Made by a program: the position numbers and the translations under genes. Positions 1 through 8,680 of a DNA stretch of 64,000 bases are shown here, in pieces. The stretch comes from Paraclostridium sordellii (GTDB taxonomy: Bacteria; Bacillota; Clostridia; Peptostreptococcales; Peptostreptococcaceae), in contig NZ_LN679998.1 of the NCBI RefSeq assembly GCF_000953675.1, positions 2,947,525-3,011,524 on the forward strand, in the 5' to 3' direction. The notes under the pieces were generated by a model, which was given only the letters and a program-made list of their open reading frames with translations, made no database searches and was not told the origin of the DNA. The stretch's first letter is position 1; every line of letters starts with the position of its first letter.

Positions 1-129
1 GGAACTAGTTGCAATTGAATTTGTCCCTAAAGCATAAATATCTATATATGATGGTAACTCCTCTCTTAAAGATGTTACTATTTGAGCACCTATACCTCCA
101 CCCATTCCATCTACAACTGCTATTACCAT
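1..129 (-). CDS. DUF3842 family protein, N-terminal part (runs off left edge)
   Basis: Only the first 43 codons are in the window; the reading frame stays open to position 1. The start ATG at 129 is preceded by an AAGGGG SD. The protein opens with a hydrophobic beta strand followed by a glycine-rich loop (VVDGMGGGIGAQI) and then IYALGTNSIATS, which fits the DUF3842 family, small Rossmann-like proteins of unknown function. It lies 42 bp downstream of the CooT-like gene and probably shares its transcript. From memory this pair recurs near CO dehydrogenase genes, so a part in nickel or CODH handling is possible, but that is inference. Confidence 0.75.
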   Translation of the reverse strand, partial: MVIAVVDGMGGGIGAQIVTSLREELPSYIDIYALGTNSIATSS

Positions 130-171
130 ATTTTTTCCCCTTAGTTAATTTATTTTATGTAAAATTTAATT

Positions 172-363
172 TTATTTAGATCCCTCAATTATAATTTTAT
201 GATCCATAAGTCTTATCTCTTTAATTTGTCCATCAATTATTTTTTGCTCCCCTAATAAATCCGTTAAATATACTTTTCCTTCATATGGATCTACACTAAC
301 TACATTTTCCATAACTCTTTCAAGGTTGTTATTCTTTAAAACATAAGCTGCTGATTCACACAT
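172..363 (-). CDS. cooT: CooT family nickel-binding protein
   Basis: A 63-residue protein that starts Met-Cys-Glu. It has the CooT pattern: N-terminal MCES, then a VYL-D-L-GE segment and a C-terminal LMDHKIII strand. In characterised CooT proteins Cys2 is part of the Ni(II) site of a small homodimer linked to CO dehydrogenase maturation; older annotations call the family RNA-binding. Here Cys2 is present and is the only cysteine. The SD is AAGGGGGA. The gene is first in a short unit with a DUF3842 gene and has its own promoter at 471-500. Its position beside a CODH/ACS cluster supports a nickel role. The family call is confident; the exact function is inferred. Confidence 0.8.
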   Translation of the reverse strand: MCESAAYVLKNNNLERVMENVVSVDPYEGKVYLTDLLGEQKIIDGQIKEIRLMDHKIIIEGSK

Positions 364-470
364 AATCTAATCCCCCTTAGTATAAATATATTAACCAAAA
401 AAAGATTCCTCCAAGGTATTTCAAACCCTTAAAGAAATCTTCATGATTTCAAATAACTCTATTCAATCTG

Positions 471-500
471 AGTATAGCATCTAATTTTATATAAAGTCAA
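471..500 (-). promoter_or_regulatory. Sigma-A-type promoter for the cooT unit
   Basis: On the minus strand TTGACT (-35, 495-500) is followed after 18 bp by TATACT (-10, 471-476). It lies just past the end of the lipM-like gene and points into cooT, leaving a leader of about 100 nt. This separates cooT-DUF3842 from the unit upstream, although read-through is possible because I see no clear terminator between them. Confidence 0.65.
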
Positions 501-518
501 TCGGTTTAACTATATAAA

Positions 519-1334
519 TTATCTTTTATTAATATAGTCATAAGATGAGTATTTTTTGTATAAATCCCTAGCCAAATTTAGCTCGTAATCACTTAAACCT
601 AATTCTTCAAAGTCTACATTAAAAGATTTTTTAATCCCATTTAATATGGATTCTTCTAAGTTTAATATATCAACTTTCATATTAATTTCGTTTTCAATTC
701 CACTAGCTTTACTTAAAGTAAATTTTTTTGCACGTTCTTTAATATCTTTATTTTTTGTTTTTATTACTTCATATAAATCATCTATATTAAAGTCTAGTAT
801 AATAGATCCATGTTGTAATATAACTCCATCTTTTCTATTTTGAGCACTTCCTACTATTTTTTTATTATTAATAGTTATCTCATAAGATGCATGTGCATTA
901 AAACATGCTGCCGAAAGTTTTTCTCTACTTATCCTTTCTCCTTTTTTAAGCTCATCTATATTTATTCCTGCTATCTCTAACCCTTTAGCTATACCTTTAC
1001 TTATAAATTTATATGATTCATTTATACTTTTATCCATTAATGAATTATCTTCTCCTAAGATAATCGAATATGTAAGTTCATTTTGATGAAGTACAGCTCT
1101 TCCTCCAGTTGGTCTTCTCACAACATCAATGTTTAATTCTCTACACTTATCTAAATCAACTTCCTTTTGCAAGTTCTGAAAATATCCTATACTTAAACAA
1201 CTAGGCTTCCATGTATAAAACCTTAGTGTTGGTTTACATTTTCCTTCTTTATAAGAAGTCATAATAGCCTCATCTATAGCCATATTCATGGCCCCATTAG
1301 TTGTCTTATTTTTTATTACTCTCCATTTTTGCAT
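519..1334 (-). CDS. Octanoyl/lipoyl transferase of the LipM/LplA family
   Basis: A 271-residue protein of the biotin/lipoate protein ligase fold. The lipoyl-binding motif RRPTGGRAVLH is at about residues 73-83, and KKIVGSAQNRKDGVILQHGSI is at about 158-177. Cys144 sits in AACFNAHASYEI, which lines up with the catalytic cysteine region of Bacillus LipM octanoyltransferases; LplA ligases usually lack it. The likely reaction is transfer of an octanoyl or lipoyl group to a specific lysine, probably on GcvH encoded upstream. Its start overlaps the preceding radical SAM gene by 29 bp, with SD AGGGG, so the two are translationally coupled. It could instead be an ATP-dependent lipoate ligase; Cys144 favours a transferase. 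Confidence 0.7.
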   Translation of the reverse strand: MQKWRVIKNKTTNGAMNMAIDEAIMTSYKEGKCKPTLRFYTWKPSCLSIGYFQNLQKEVDLDKCRELNIDVVRRPTGGRAVLHQNELTYSIILGEDNSLMDKSINESYKFISKGIAKGLEIAGINIDELKKGERISREKLSAACFNAHASYEITINNKKIVGSAQNRKDGVILQHGSIILDFNIDDLYEVIKTKNKDIKERAKKFTLSKASGIENEINMKVDILNLEESILNGIKKSFNVDFEELGLSDYELNLARDLYKKYSSYDYINKR

Positions 1335-2292
1335 TTTCCATATCCCCTATATTTAAATTTATTTCTTTTATTGCTAAATATATTTCTTCTTCTTTTAGAG
1401 GTCTTGAATAATTATAAATTGTACTTCCTGGTCTTTCGTTATAGTATGGTCTATTACAGTTTTTACACCCTTTTATTTCAAATGGATATCCTTTTAATAC
1501 ATCAGATTTTATATAACTATCTAATTCTATTTCGTTTAAATAACCTTCTTTACTAAACTTAAAGTAATCTCTATTATATCCCTTATCAATCATATATGTC
1601 ATAAGCTGAACTCTTCTATAACTTTCTATACTTGGTTGCTTTATATTTTCCATTTTCGTTCCCTTTACAGGCGTGAATGCAAATAAACTTATTGTTATAT
1701 TATAGCTTCTCAAAGTTTTATATATATCGTATATTTCCTTATGTGTTTCTCCTAATCCGACTATTATATGAGTACTAATTTTGTTAGGATACATTAATCC
1801 AGCTTCTTTTAAAAAATCTATTTTTTTATCAAAGTCAGTTCCTTTTATACTTTCATACAAATTTTTATTTGCTGCATCTACTGCAATTCCAATTTTATCT
1901 ACACCTATTTTAAAAAACTTTTCTAAATCATCCATATCTTCTAATTTAGCTGATAATGAGATTGGAATCTCTAACTCTTTTTTTATATACCTTGTAAATT
2001 CTTCAACTTCTTTATATGCCTCATCACTAGACATAGACTGTATGCATATCCTTTTTATATTTTTTAACTTATATTCTTTAAAGGCTTTTAGTATACATTC
2101 TTTGTCGTAATCAGGCCATAATATTCTAGATAATTTATCTTTTCTACTGCTACTTTCCATAGATTGCGAACAAAATGAACACTTATTATTACATCTATTG
2201 CCTATCATTATATATGCCGTTGTTGGTGGTATATCATTTTTTCCCTTTGCTATACCCAGTTCTATTGCAGTCCCTATAGATACCCGAATCAT
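1306..2292 (-). CDS. Radical SAM protein, candidate lipoyl synthase subunit (LipS1/LipS2 type)
   Basis: From the ATG at 2292 the product has 328 residues. A GTG 12 bp further upstream is also open, but the SD (AAGGAG) touches that GTG, whereas it is 11 bp from the ATG; the ATG also overlaps the upstream stop as ATGA. The radical SAM motif is CNNKCSFC near residue 34. A second cysteine pair near the C-terminus (CKNC, followed by NRPYYNERPGSTIYNYSRPL) could hold an auxiliary iron-sulfur cluster. Such proteins are often annotated as biotin synthase-like. The neighbours (a second radical SAM gene, a LipM-like transferase, and gcvH/lpdA) point to sulfur insertion into octanoyl groups, as in the two-subunit LipS1/LipS2 lipoyl synthase. 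Radical SAM is certain; the role is inferred. Confidence 0.65.
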   Translation of the reverse strand: MIRVSIGTAIELGIAKGKNDIPPTTAYIMIGNRCNNKCSFCSQSMESSSRKDKLSRILWPDYDKECILKAFKEYKLKNIKRICIQSMSSDEAYKEVEEFTRYIKKELEIPISLSAKLEDMDDLEKFFKIGVDKIGIAVDAANKNLYESIKGTDFDKKIDFLKEAGLMYPNKISTHIIVGLGETHKEIYDIYKTLRSYNITISLFAFTPVKGTKMENIKQPSIESYRRVQLMTYMIDKGYNRDYFKFSKEGYLNEIELDSYIKSDVLKGYPFEIKGCKNCNRPYYNERPGSTIYNYSRPLKEEEIYLAIKEINLNIGDMENAKMESNKK

Positions 2293-3155
2293 AGTACACA
2301 GCACTCCTTACTTTCAATAATGTTTAGTTTTTTTAGTTTAGCAAGTTCTCTACATTCTTTTGATGGTAATACAATTTTATTGACACCACATTCAATAGCC
2401 ATTTTATCTAATTTATTTCTATATTCTCCCCTTGGCCTCATACATCCTAAATTTATCTTTGTATTAGGCAAATTTATTCTAGCCTCACATAAAATATCTA
2501 TTACCTTATCTATATCTGGCGGTTCTACATTTTCATAATCAGTATTTTTTGTTGGAATTAAAACAATAAATGTTAGTTGTTCTGGTTTATTATTTGTTAA
2601 GTATTCTAAAATTTCATATTCACCTTTTATGTTCCCACCCTTTAATCCAATACATATATGAGGAGCTACTTTCGTGAAATTTTGTATATATTCATAAGTG
2701 CTTATATAATCATTTTTTGTTTTTTTCATTTTAAAAACTTCTTGTATAGTTTCTTCATCAAATACTAAGTCAAAAGAAACACAGTCTATATATTTACAAA
2801 CTTTTTCTATATTTTCTTTACTCATAAGTCCTATATGAGAATTTAATTTGTATCCTTCTTTCTTCAAATCTTTTATTTTTTCCATGAACAATTCTATCGG
2901 AACTTCTCCATCTGAACTACATCCACCACTTAGCAGTATACTGGATATATTTCTTTTTTTAATTTTTCTTTCTATCTCATCTAGAGAAGCCATATTTTTT
3001 AAATATTCTCCATTGCAATGAGCACATCCTAAACTACAATTTCTATTAGTTATACTTACTGCCAAAGTTTGATTTGGATAAGAAAACTCTATAATATCTC
3101 CAAATTTATTTTTTTTTATATCATAGGCTAGTCTAATTTTTTCATCTAAATTCAT
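2289..3155 (-). CDS. Radical SAM protein, candidate lipoyl synthase partner (LipS1/LipS2 type)
   Basis: A 288-residue protein with the radical SAM motif CSLGCAHC at residues 40-47. It also has cysteines in GCMRPRG and in a C-terminal ECC that might bind a further cluster. The SD (TTGGAG) lies in the last codons of acsV, 8 bp before the ATG, and its own stop overlaps the next radical SAM start as ATGA. Tight coupling of two short, non-identical radical SAM proteins followed by a lipoyl-type transferase is the arrangement of the LipS1/LipS2 lipoate pathway. I cannot say which protein is LipS1 and which LipS2. A biotin- or cofactor-related role remains possible. Confidence 0.65.
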   Translation of the reverse strand: MNLDEKIRLAYDIKKNKFGDIIEFSYPNQTLAVSITNRNCSLGCAHCNGEYLKNMASLDEIERKIKKRNISSILLSGGCSSDGEVPIELFMEKIKDLKKEGYKLNSHIGLMSKENIEKVCKYIDCVSFDLVFDEETIQEVFKMKKTKNDYISTYEYIQNFTKVAPHICIGLKGGNIKGEYEILEYLTNNKPEQLTFIVLIPTKNTDYENVEPPDIDKVIDILCEARINLPNTKINLGCMRPRGEYRNKLDKMAIECGVNKIVLPSKECRELAKLKKLNIIESKECCVL

Positions 3156-3158
3156 AAC

Positions 3159-5087
3159 TTATACTCCAATCAAATTTTTTACAGTTGGAAATTGTTCTAT
3201 ATTTGTATGCGGAAGAAAGCATGCAGATATAAATTCATCCATATAGGTTGGATAGACACTTAATTCTACATATGTCATTTGAGATCCTATATCCTCTAGT
3301 TTTAACTTAGCATCTTGACTAATTAAAGCTAAATATGATCCAATTAAAGAACTATTTCCTATATAACTAAATTTTTCTTTTTCTATATCTGGAAGCAGTC
3401 CAATCATAATAGAATTTTCTATATTTAAACTGTTTCCTATTCCTCCTGCAATTAATACTTTGTCAACTAAACTAAAATCCATTCCAAGACTTTCTATTAA
3501 AGTTGATGCCCCCGAATAAATTGCACCCTTAGCTCTTATAAAATTATCAATATCTACTTCACTTATAATTAAATCACGTTCTAAATTATATTCTTCTTTA
3601 AAAGCAAGTACATATTCTCCTATATCATATTCATTAAATCTTATTCTTTTATTTTTAATATCTTTATTTATTTTTCCCCTTCTATCTATAATCTTATTTG
3701 TCATAAGCTTACAAATAAGATCTATTATACCTGATCCACAAATACCTATAGGACTGATATTTCCTATAACCTCTAATTTAGGATTTAAAGTCTCTTTTTC
3801 TATTTCTACTTTTTCTATAGCTCCACTTGATGCTCTCATACCACAACTTATTCCCCCACCTTCAAAAGCAGGTCCTGCAGAACAAGCACAAGTCATCATA
3901 TACTCTTTATTACCAAATACAATTTCTCCATTTGTTCCTAAATCTATAAATAATATATTCTCATCACTAGTCCACATACCAGAGGCTAATACTCCAGATG
4001 TTATATCCCCACCAACGTAACTAGATACAGATGGAGCTAGATAAACATCAGCATTTTTATTTATATTTATCCCTACTTCTTTACTTTTTAAATTTAAAGC
4101 TTTTGTAAAGGGAGGAATATATGGCTCTTGCCTTAAAAAATCTGGATATACCCCAAGAAACAAACTGCTCATAGTTGTATTTCCTGACACTACACCATGA
4201 ACTATATTATCCTTATTAATACTTAATTTACTATATATTTTTTTTAATAATGGATTTATAGTTTCATCAATAATTGTTTTTCTTAAAGTTTCAAGTCCGT
4301 TCTTTTTAGTTGAATATATTATTCTATTTATAACATCCGCTCCATATTTGATTTGAGCATTTGCAGAAGAAGCCTTATCTATAATTTCATTATTTTTTAA
4401 ATCAACTAAACTAACTACAACCGATGTAGTTCCTATATCAATTGCAATACCGTAAATTTCACCTTCTGTATCCTTTTCATCTATATCAATTAAATATAGC
4501 ATTTCATTTTCATATTTATATGTAATTGTAAAGTTAAAATTATTCTTTCTTATGACAGTTGGAACTTTTCTTAAAAAATCTATATCAAAGTTTATTTTAT
4601 TAACTCCGATATTATTTCTTATATATCTTTCTAATCTATCAATATCACTTATATTATCATCTAAATTAGGTTCTTCAATTTTGATATATTTCTTAAACAC
4701 ATTTTTATTAAACTTTAAATTATTACGTTTTATCATCTCTATAGAATTATCAAAAAATAATTCATCTTTACTATTTACACTACCTTCTATCTTCATGTCA
4801 TTTAAGGAATCTGAAAACTTTTTAGGAATTTCTATTGAAATGTCTTCACTAACTTTACTAGCACATGATAGGATATATCCTTGATTTAACTCATCATCAT
4901 TTATATGAACATTTATATCTGAATCTACTTTCCCTTTTAACAGTTTAACTTTGCACTTTCCACATACCCTATTCCCATTACAAGTAGCATCTATAAATAC
5001 ACCACTGTCCCTTATAACCTCTAATAGGTTGTCTCCTATTTTACAGTTAACTTCTTTTTTATGTGAAACTATGTTTACTCTAACCAA
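3159..5087 (-). CDS. acsV: Corrinoid protein reductive activator (RACo/AcsV, ASKHA ATPase)
   Basis: A 642-residue protein. The N-terminal 2Fe-2S ferredoxin domain has cysteines at 36, 42, 45 and 75. A middle linker follows, then an ASKHA ATPase domain starting near residue 208 (AIDIGTTSVVVSLVD) with later nucleotide-binding motifs (FIDLGTNGEIV, and AGGIGNSL near the C-terminus). RACo proteins use ATP to reduce the inactive Co(II) form of the corrinoid iron-sulfur protein, here AcsCD, so that AcsE can methylate it. The start is TTG, chosen because an unusually G-rich SD (six G) lies about 6 bp upstream. The gene leads the unit that continues into the two radical SAM genes and lies beyond the terminator after gcvH. 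Confidence 0.88.
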   Translation of the reverse strand: MVRVNIVSHKKEVNCKIGDNLLEVIRDSGVFIDATCNGNRVCGKCKVKLLKGKVDSDINVHINDDELNQGYILSCASKVSEDISIEIPKKFSDSLNDMKIEGSVNSKDELFFDNSIEMIKRNNLKFNKNVFKKYIKIEEPNLDDNISDIDRLERYIRNNIGVNKINFDIDFLRKVPTVIRKNNFNFTITYKYENEMLYLIDIDEKDTEGEIYGIAIDIGTTSVVVSLVDLKNNEIIDKASSANAQIKYGADVINRIIYSTKKNGLETLRKTIIDETINPLLKKIYSKLSINKDNIVHGVVSGNTTMSSLFLGVYPDFLRQEPYIPPFTKALNLKSKEVGININKNADVYLAPSVSSYVGGDITSGVLASGMWTSDENILFIDLGTNGEIVFGNKEYMMTCACSAGPAFEGGGISCGMRASSGAIEKVEIEKETLNPKLEVIGNISPIGICGSGIIDLICKLMTNKIIDRRGKINKDIKNKRIRFNEYDIGEYVLAFKEEYNLERDLIISEVDIDNFIRAKGAIYSGASTLIESLGMDFSLVDKVLIAGGIGNSLNIENSIMIGLLPDIEKEKFSYIGNSSLIGSYLALISQDAKLKLEDIGSQMTYVELSVYPTYMDEFISACFLPHTNIEQFPTVKNLIGV

Positions 5088-5220
5088 ATAAATCCCCCCT
5101 ACATAAAAAAAATATAACTTTATATTATCTATATATTCTATACATAGTATATAAAACCTTGATTTTTATATTGTTATCTTTAATTTTTTATCTATTATAT
5201 AAAAATAGTTTTGTGTAATT

Positions 5221-5266
5221 TAAAAAACTGCCCTCTAGCAAACTTATATCACTAAAGGGCAGTTTT
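5221..5266 (-). terminator. Intrinsic terminator after gcvH
   Basis: An 11-bp perfect stem (AAAACTGCCCT at 5224-5234 with AGGGCAGTTTT at 5256-5266) is followed on the minus strand by a run of T. It lies 4 bp after the gcvH stop and ends the long Wood-Ljungdahl transcript ahead of acsV. The 130 bp between it and acsV are A/T-rich; I see no convincing -35/-10 pair there, though a promoter must be near unless some transcripts read through. Confidence 0.85.
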
Positions 5267-5269
5267 ATA

Positions 5270-5644
5270 TTATTCTATACTGGATTCATATCCATCAGAA
5301 TTTAGTAAACTATCAAGTTCTTCTTCATCTGATATTTTAACCTTTATTATCCACGCATCATATGCATCTTCATTTATAGCTTCAGGCTCATCTTCTAACA
5401 TTTCATTTATTTCAACAACTTCTCCTGATATAGGAGCTATTAAATCTGATGCTACTTTTGAAGACTCTACAACTCCAAAATCTTCACCTTTAGTTATTTC
5501 ATCTTCTACTTCAGGCATTTCTACAAATAATATTTCTCCTAATTGATCTTGTGCATAATCTGTTATTCCTATATAGGCATATTCTCCTTCTATTTTAACC
5601 CATGTATGTTCTCTACAATATTTCAAACTTGGTATAACCTTCAT
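5270..5644 (-). CDS. gcvH: Glycine cleavage system H protein (lipoyl carrier)
   Basis: A 124-residue, single-domain H protein. The lipoylation lysine is Lys63 in VVESSKVASDLIAPISGEV, the family motif. H proteins carry aminomethyl groups on a lipoyl arm between the P and T proteins, and the arm is reoxidised by the L protein (lpdA, in this cluster). No gcvT or gcvP is in the window, so the partners are elsewhere or the carrier has another use. It is the last gene before the terminator at 5221-5266 and follows acsB by 28 bp. Its SD is AAGGAG, unlike the G5 type of the genes upstream. Confidence 0.95.
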   Translation of the reverse strand: MKVIPSLKYCREHTWVKIEGEYAYIGITDYAQDQLGEILFVEMPEVEDEITKGEDFGVVESSKVASDLIAPISGEVVEINEMLEDEPEAINEDAYDAWIIKVKISDEEELDSLLNSDGYESSIE

Positions 5645-5672
5645 ATTTTCACTCCTTAAAGATTTACTTAAA

Positions 5673-7808
5673 CTACATTACACATTCCATTCCTAGTGCT
5701 GGATGACCTTTTTCTTCTAAATATTCTAATACTCCTTCTGACTCTGTTGATATAGTTTCATCACATATCATATCTACAAAATTCTCAATACCATGTAATT
5801 CTTTCATTGTAGCATTTAATTTTTCTGCTACGTACTCTTTTAATTCTTTTGGCATCCATACTATTCTTGATGCGCCTCCCTCAGCATAAGCAAATTTCTT
5901 AGATGATATAAATTGTCTTCCATGACCCATAAATCCTGGAGTTTGAACTCCTCCACCAGTCATAGAAGCAAGTTCTCCAAAAGTCATACCAACTGGAGTC
6001 ATTCCTGCATACTCTCTATTTACGATAACAAATCCATTAGCTTCTGGCATTATTCCACATATACACTCAAAACATCCACAAGAAGTCATTGGGTCTTCTA
6101 ATATAGAGTATAGAGTAACACTTTCAACTGCACCTTGAGATATATTTGCTACTTCATCATTTACTGATTGCCATATGCCTTTTAAGTCATCTAGACATTC
6201 CCCTTTTATTATAGGCTGACACGGACCTGTTTGATCTAACTCTTTAGTAGCCTTAGCATCTAACCAACTAACAGCTCCACATAGACCTAACCTTTCTGGT
6301 GTTACTACACAAACATGTGCTGGTGCAAATGATTGACATAGGTTACAAGTATAGAATTCTTCAACGCTTTCATCAACTAATGAAGCTAATCTTTCATCTC
6401 TTGCATTATATTTTGAAATTGCATATTCTTGTTTTAGTTTAGCAACTTCAGCTTCGTCAGTTATTAAAGTTATCTGACATTTATCAACAACTGAATCAAA
6501 TTCATCCAGCATTTTAGCATATAGTACTTCCCCTATATGATTCAATCTAAATCCTTTTTCAACTGCATCTTTTGATATTCTTATCCAAGTAATATCTCTT
6601 TGCCCAACATGCATTACTCCTTCTATATAATTTAAGAAGTAGTGTAACCTTCTTTCTAAAACTGGTTCAAAATCCTCTTGCATATTTTTACCAGCTATAT
6701 CAACTATAACTGCAAGTGGTAATCTTACTACTCCATTTACAGCATCTATTTCATCTATATCTTTTCCTATTATTTCAATTTTGTGATCTTCAACTTCTGA
6801 TATTTCTCTCTTTCTGACTAACTCCCATGCTTCTGTTTTATTTCCACCAAACTCAGCATACATATCATTTTTTCTTATTCTTTCTCCTTCAAAAGCCGCT
6901 GCAAAAGATACTGGTATTGGTATTTCAGTTACTTTGATTTTTATTCCTCTAGCTTCTAGCGAAGTTGCTACAAACTTATCATAATCCTTTTGAGTAAGTA
7001 AATTCATCGGAACTTCTAATACATCTTGATCTGTTATAACTGGAAATCCTAAGGCTATAGCCCCAGCTCCACAAGATACAACTAAGTCACTTAATGGCCC
7101 AAATGCATTTACAAATGCAGGTACTCTCTTAGCTGTATACGTTAGTAACCCTTCTAAATCACCAGGAGTTAAGTTTCCAAATATTAAGGCAGCTCTTACA
7201 GCAACAGATACAACATGTATTACACTTGTTACATCATATCCTAAAGGTATAACCCTAAGTTCTAAGCCCATTTTTACCCCAGCTTCTATAGCTTGATCTA
7301 TAACTTTCCCAACTAAGAATGTTAAAAGCCCTTTAGATTGATAATCTTTAATTATTTTTGCTGAAGTTTCTGCATCTGGACATTCTCCCAGTACAACTGC
7401 TACTCCAGGTATATCTCCTGTTACTAAAGGTACCCCTAGTGATCTTATTATTGGGTCAGTTATATGCCCTGCACAAGGCTCACTGTATGGAGCATCACAT
7501 GTTGAATATTTTATAGCTTCTATAACTTCTGCTGCTAATGCCGTAGCTAACCCTGAATTAAAAACATGCTCTAATAAATGTGTTTTGTTGATTAAACTTT
7601 CAATAATTTCTAAAGCTGCTTCTAGATCTCCTAAATTGTTCATTTTCTTTCCTGTTGCAGCATATATACATGGCAATGAATATGCAGTATCAGGAAATTC
7701 TACTTTATGATCTCTTCCATTTTTATCTATAACTTCTTTAAGTAGACCTTTTGCAGCTTCTAGAGCTTGCTCAGATCCATTAAAAACAGTACTGTACAAA
7801 TTTTTCAC
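5673..7808 (-). CDS. acsB: CO dehydrogenase/acetyl-CoA synthase beta subunit (acetyl-CoA synthase)
   Basis: A 711-residue protein that condenses CO, a methyl group from the corrinoid protein and CoA to acetyl-CoA at the A-cluster. The A-cluster ligands are visible: Cys488, Cys491, Cys500 and Cys510 for the 4Fe-4S part, and the Cys577-Gly-Cys579 motif that binds the distal nickel. Length and domain layout match bacterial AcsB (about 700-730 residues). The start is GTG at 7808 with a GGGGG SD. It lies between acsE and gcvH in one operon and works with CooS, which supplies CO, and AcsCD, which supplies the methyl group. Confidence 0.97.
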   Translation of the reverse strand: MKNLYSTVFNGSEQALEAAKGLLKEVIDKNGRDHKVEFPDTAYSLPCIYAATGKKMNNLGDLEAALEIIESLINKTHLLEHVFNSGLATALAAEVIEAIKYSTCDAPYSEPCAGHITDPIIRSLGVPLVTGDIPGVAVVLGECPDAETSAKIIKDYQSKGLLTFLVGKVIDQAIEAGVKMGLELRVIPLGYDVTSVIHVVSVAVRAALIFGNLTPGDLEGLLTYTAKRVPAFVNAFGPLSDLVVSCGAGAIALGFPVITDQDVLEVPMNLLTQKDYDKFVATSLEARGIKIKVTEIPIPVSFAAAFEGERIRKNDMYAEFGGNKTEAWELVRKREISEVEDHKIEIIGKDIDEIDAVNGVVRLPLAVIVDIAGKNMQEDFEPVLERRLHYFLNYIEGVMHVGQRDITWIRISKDAVEKGFRLNHIGEVLYAKMLDEFDSVVDKCQITLITDEAEVAKLKQEYAISKYNARDERLASLVDESVEEFYTCNLCQSFAPAHVCVVTPERLGLCGAVSWLDAKATKELDQTGPCQPIIKGECLDDLKGIWQSVNDEVANISQGAVESVTLYSILEDPMTSCGCFECICGIMPEANGFVIVNREYAGMTPVGMTFGELASMTGGGVQTPGFMGHGRQFISSKKFAYAEGGASRIVWMPKELKEYVAEKLNATMKELHGIENFVDMICDETISTESEGVLEYLEEKGHPALGMECVM

Positions 7809-7842
7809 TCTATTTCCCCCTTTTATAAAAAAATATATCTAT

Positions 7843-8655
7843 TTATACGTTATATGCAAAACCACCTTCATTTAATTCTAGGAAAGAGTCTGCATATAAG
7901 GTTGAATTTCTTATTATGTCACAAGATTTTATAGTTTGTATTAACTCTTTATCACATGGATTTATTATTGCTGAACTAAATCCATTAGCCATAGCCATCG
8001 CTAAGAATGCACTATCTAATACTGGTCTTACATGCTTAGGACATCCATTAGATACATTTGATAATCCACCCGTAGTTAAAAGTCCCATCTCACTCATCAT
8101 TTTTATAGCTTCTAAAACTTCCATTTGTTTATCTTGCATACCTTTTATAACTAAGCATAGTGGATCAAATAACATATCTTCTGGTTCTAATCCTACCATC
8201 AATCCTCTTTCTAACATTTCTTGGCAGTAAGCCATACGCTCGTCATTATCTCTTGGGATACCTTCTTTAGCACATAAAGCGATTACTTTAGCCTCATATT
8301 CTCCAGCTAAATCTATTAACTCTATTCTACCGCCTGCATCTGCTGAGTTTATTATCGGCTTACCATGTTCTCTATTATATACTTTTATTCCTGCTTCTAT
8401 CGCCTTTCTATTTGCAGTATCTAGTGCCAATGGAACATTATTGAATTCAGATTGAAGTAACTGTACTCCCCAAGTCATTATGTCTTCTCCATCTCTTTCA
8501 GCTGGGCCTATATTAAAATCTATATAATGAGCTCCTGCATCTAATTGTTCCTTTGCTCTTTTTAGTATTGGAGCCGGATCTCTTTCTTCTAAAGCCTTTC
8601 TTATTGATGGCGATATACAGTGTATTCTTTCTCCTATAATCATAAATCTTTCCAT
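7843..8655 (-). CDS. acsE: 5-methyltetrahydrofolate:corrinoid iron-sulfur protein methyltransferase
   Basis: A 270-residue pterin-binding (TIM barrel) methyltransferase. Family features include the N-terminal MIIGERIH, FNIGPAERD near residue 48, LDTAN near 78 and the GGLSNVSNG segment near 194. AcsE moves the methyl group from methyl-tetrahydrofolate, made by MetF, to the cobalt of AcsCD. The length matches characterised AcsE (about 262-270). It has a G5 SD and sits between acsC and acsB. Confidence 0.95.
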   Translation of the reverse strand: MERFMIIGERIHCISPSIRKALEERDPAPILKRAKEQLDAGAHYIDFNIGPAERDGEDIMTWGVQLLQSEFNNVPLALDTANRKAIEAGIKVYNREHGKPIINSADAGGRIELIDLAGEYEAKVIALCAKEGIPRDNDERMAYCQEMLERGLMVGLEPEDMLFDPLCLVIKGMQDKQMEVLEAIKMMSEMGLLTTGGLSNVSNGCPKHVRPVLDSAFLAMAMANGFSSAIINPCDKELIQTIKSCDIIRNSTLYADSFLELNEGGFAYNV

Positions 8656-8680
8656 TATTTTATCCCCCTATTAATATTTT

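Noticed and set aside
2302-2304. GTG as start of the radical SAM gene
   Set aside because: The SD abuts this codon; the ATG at 2292 has proper spacing and an ATGA overlap.
5100-5220. Promoter for acsV
   Set aside because: Several TATAAT-like hexamers occur, but none has a credible -35 at 16-18 bp.
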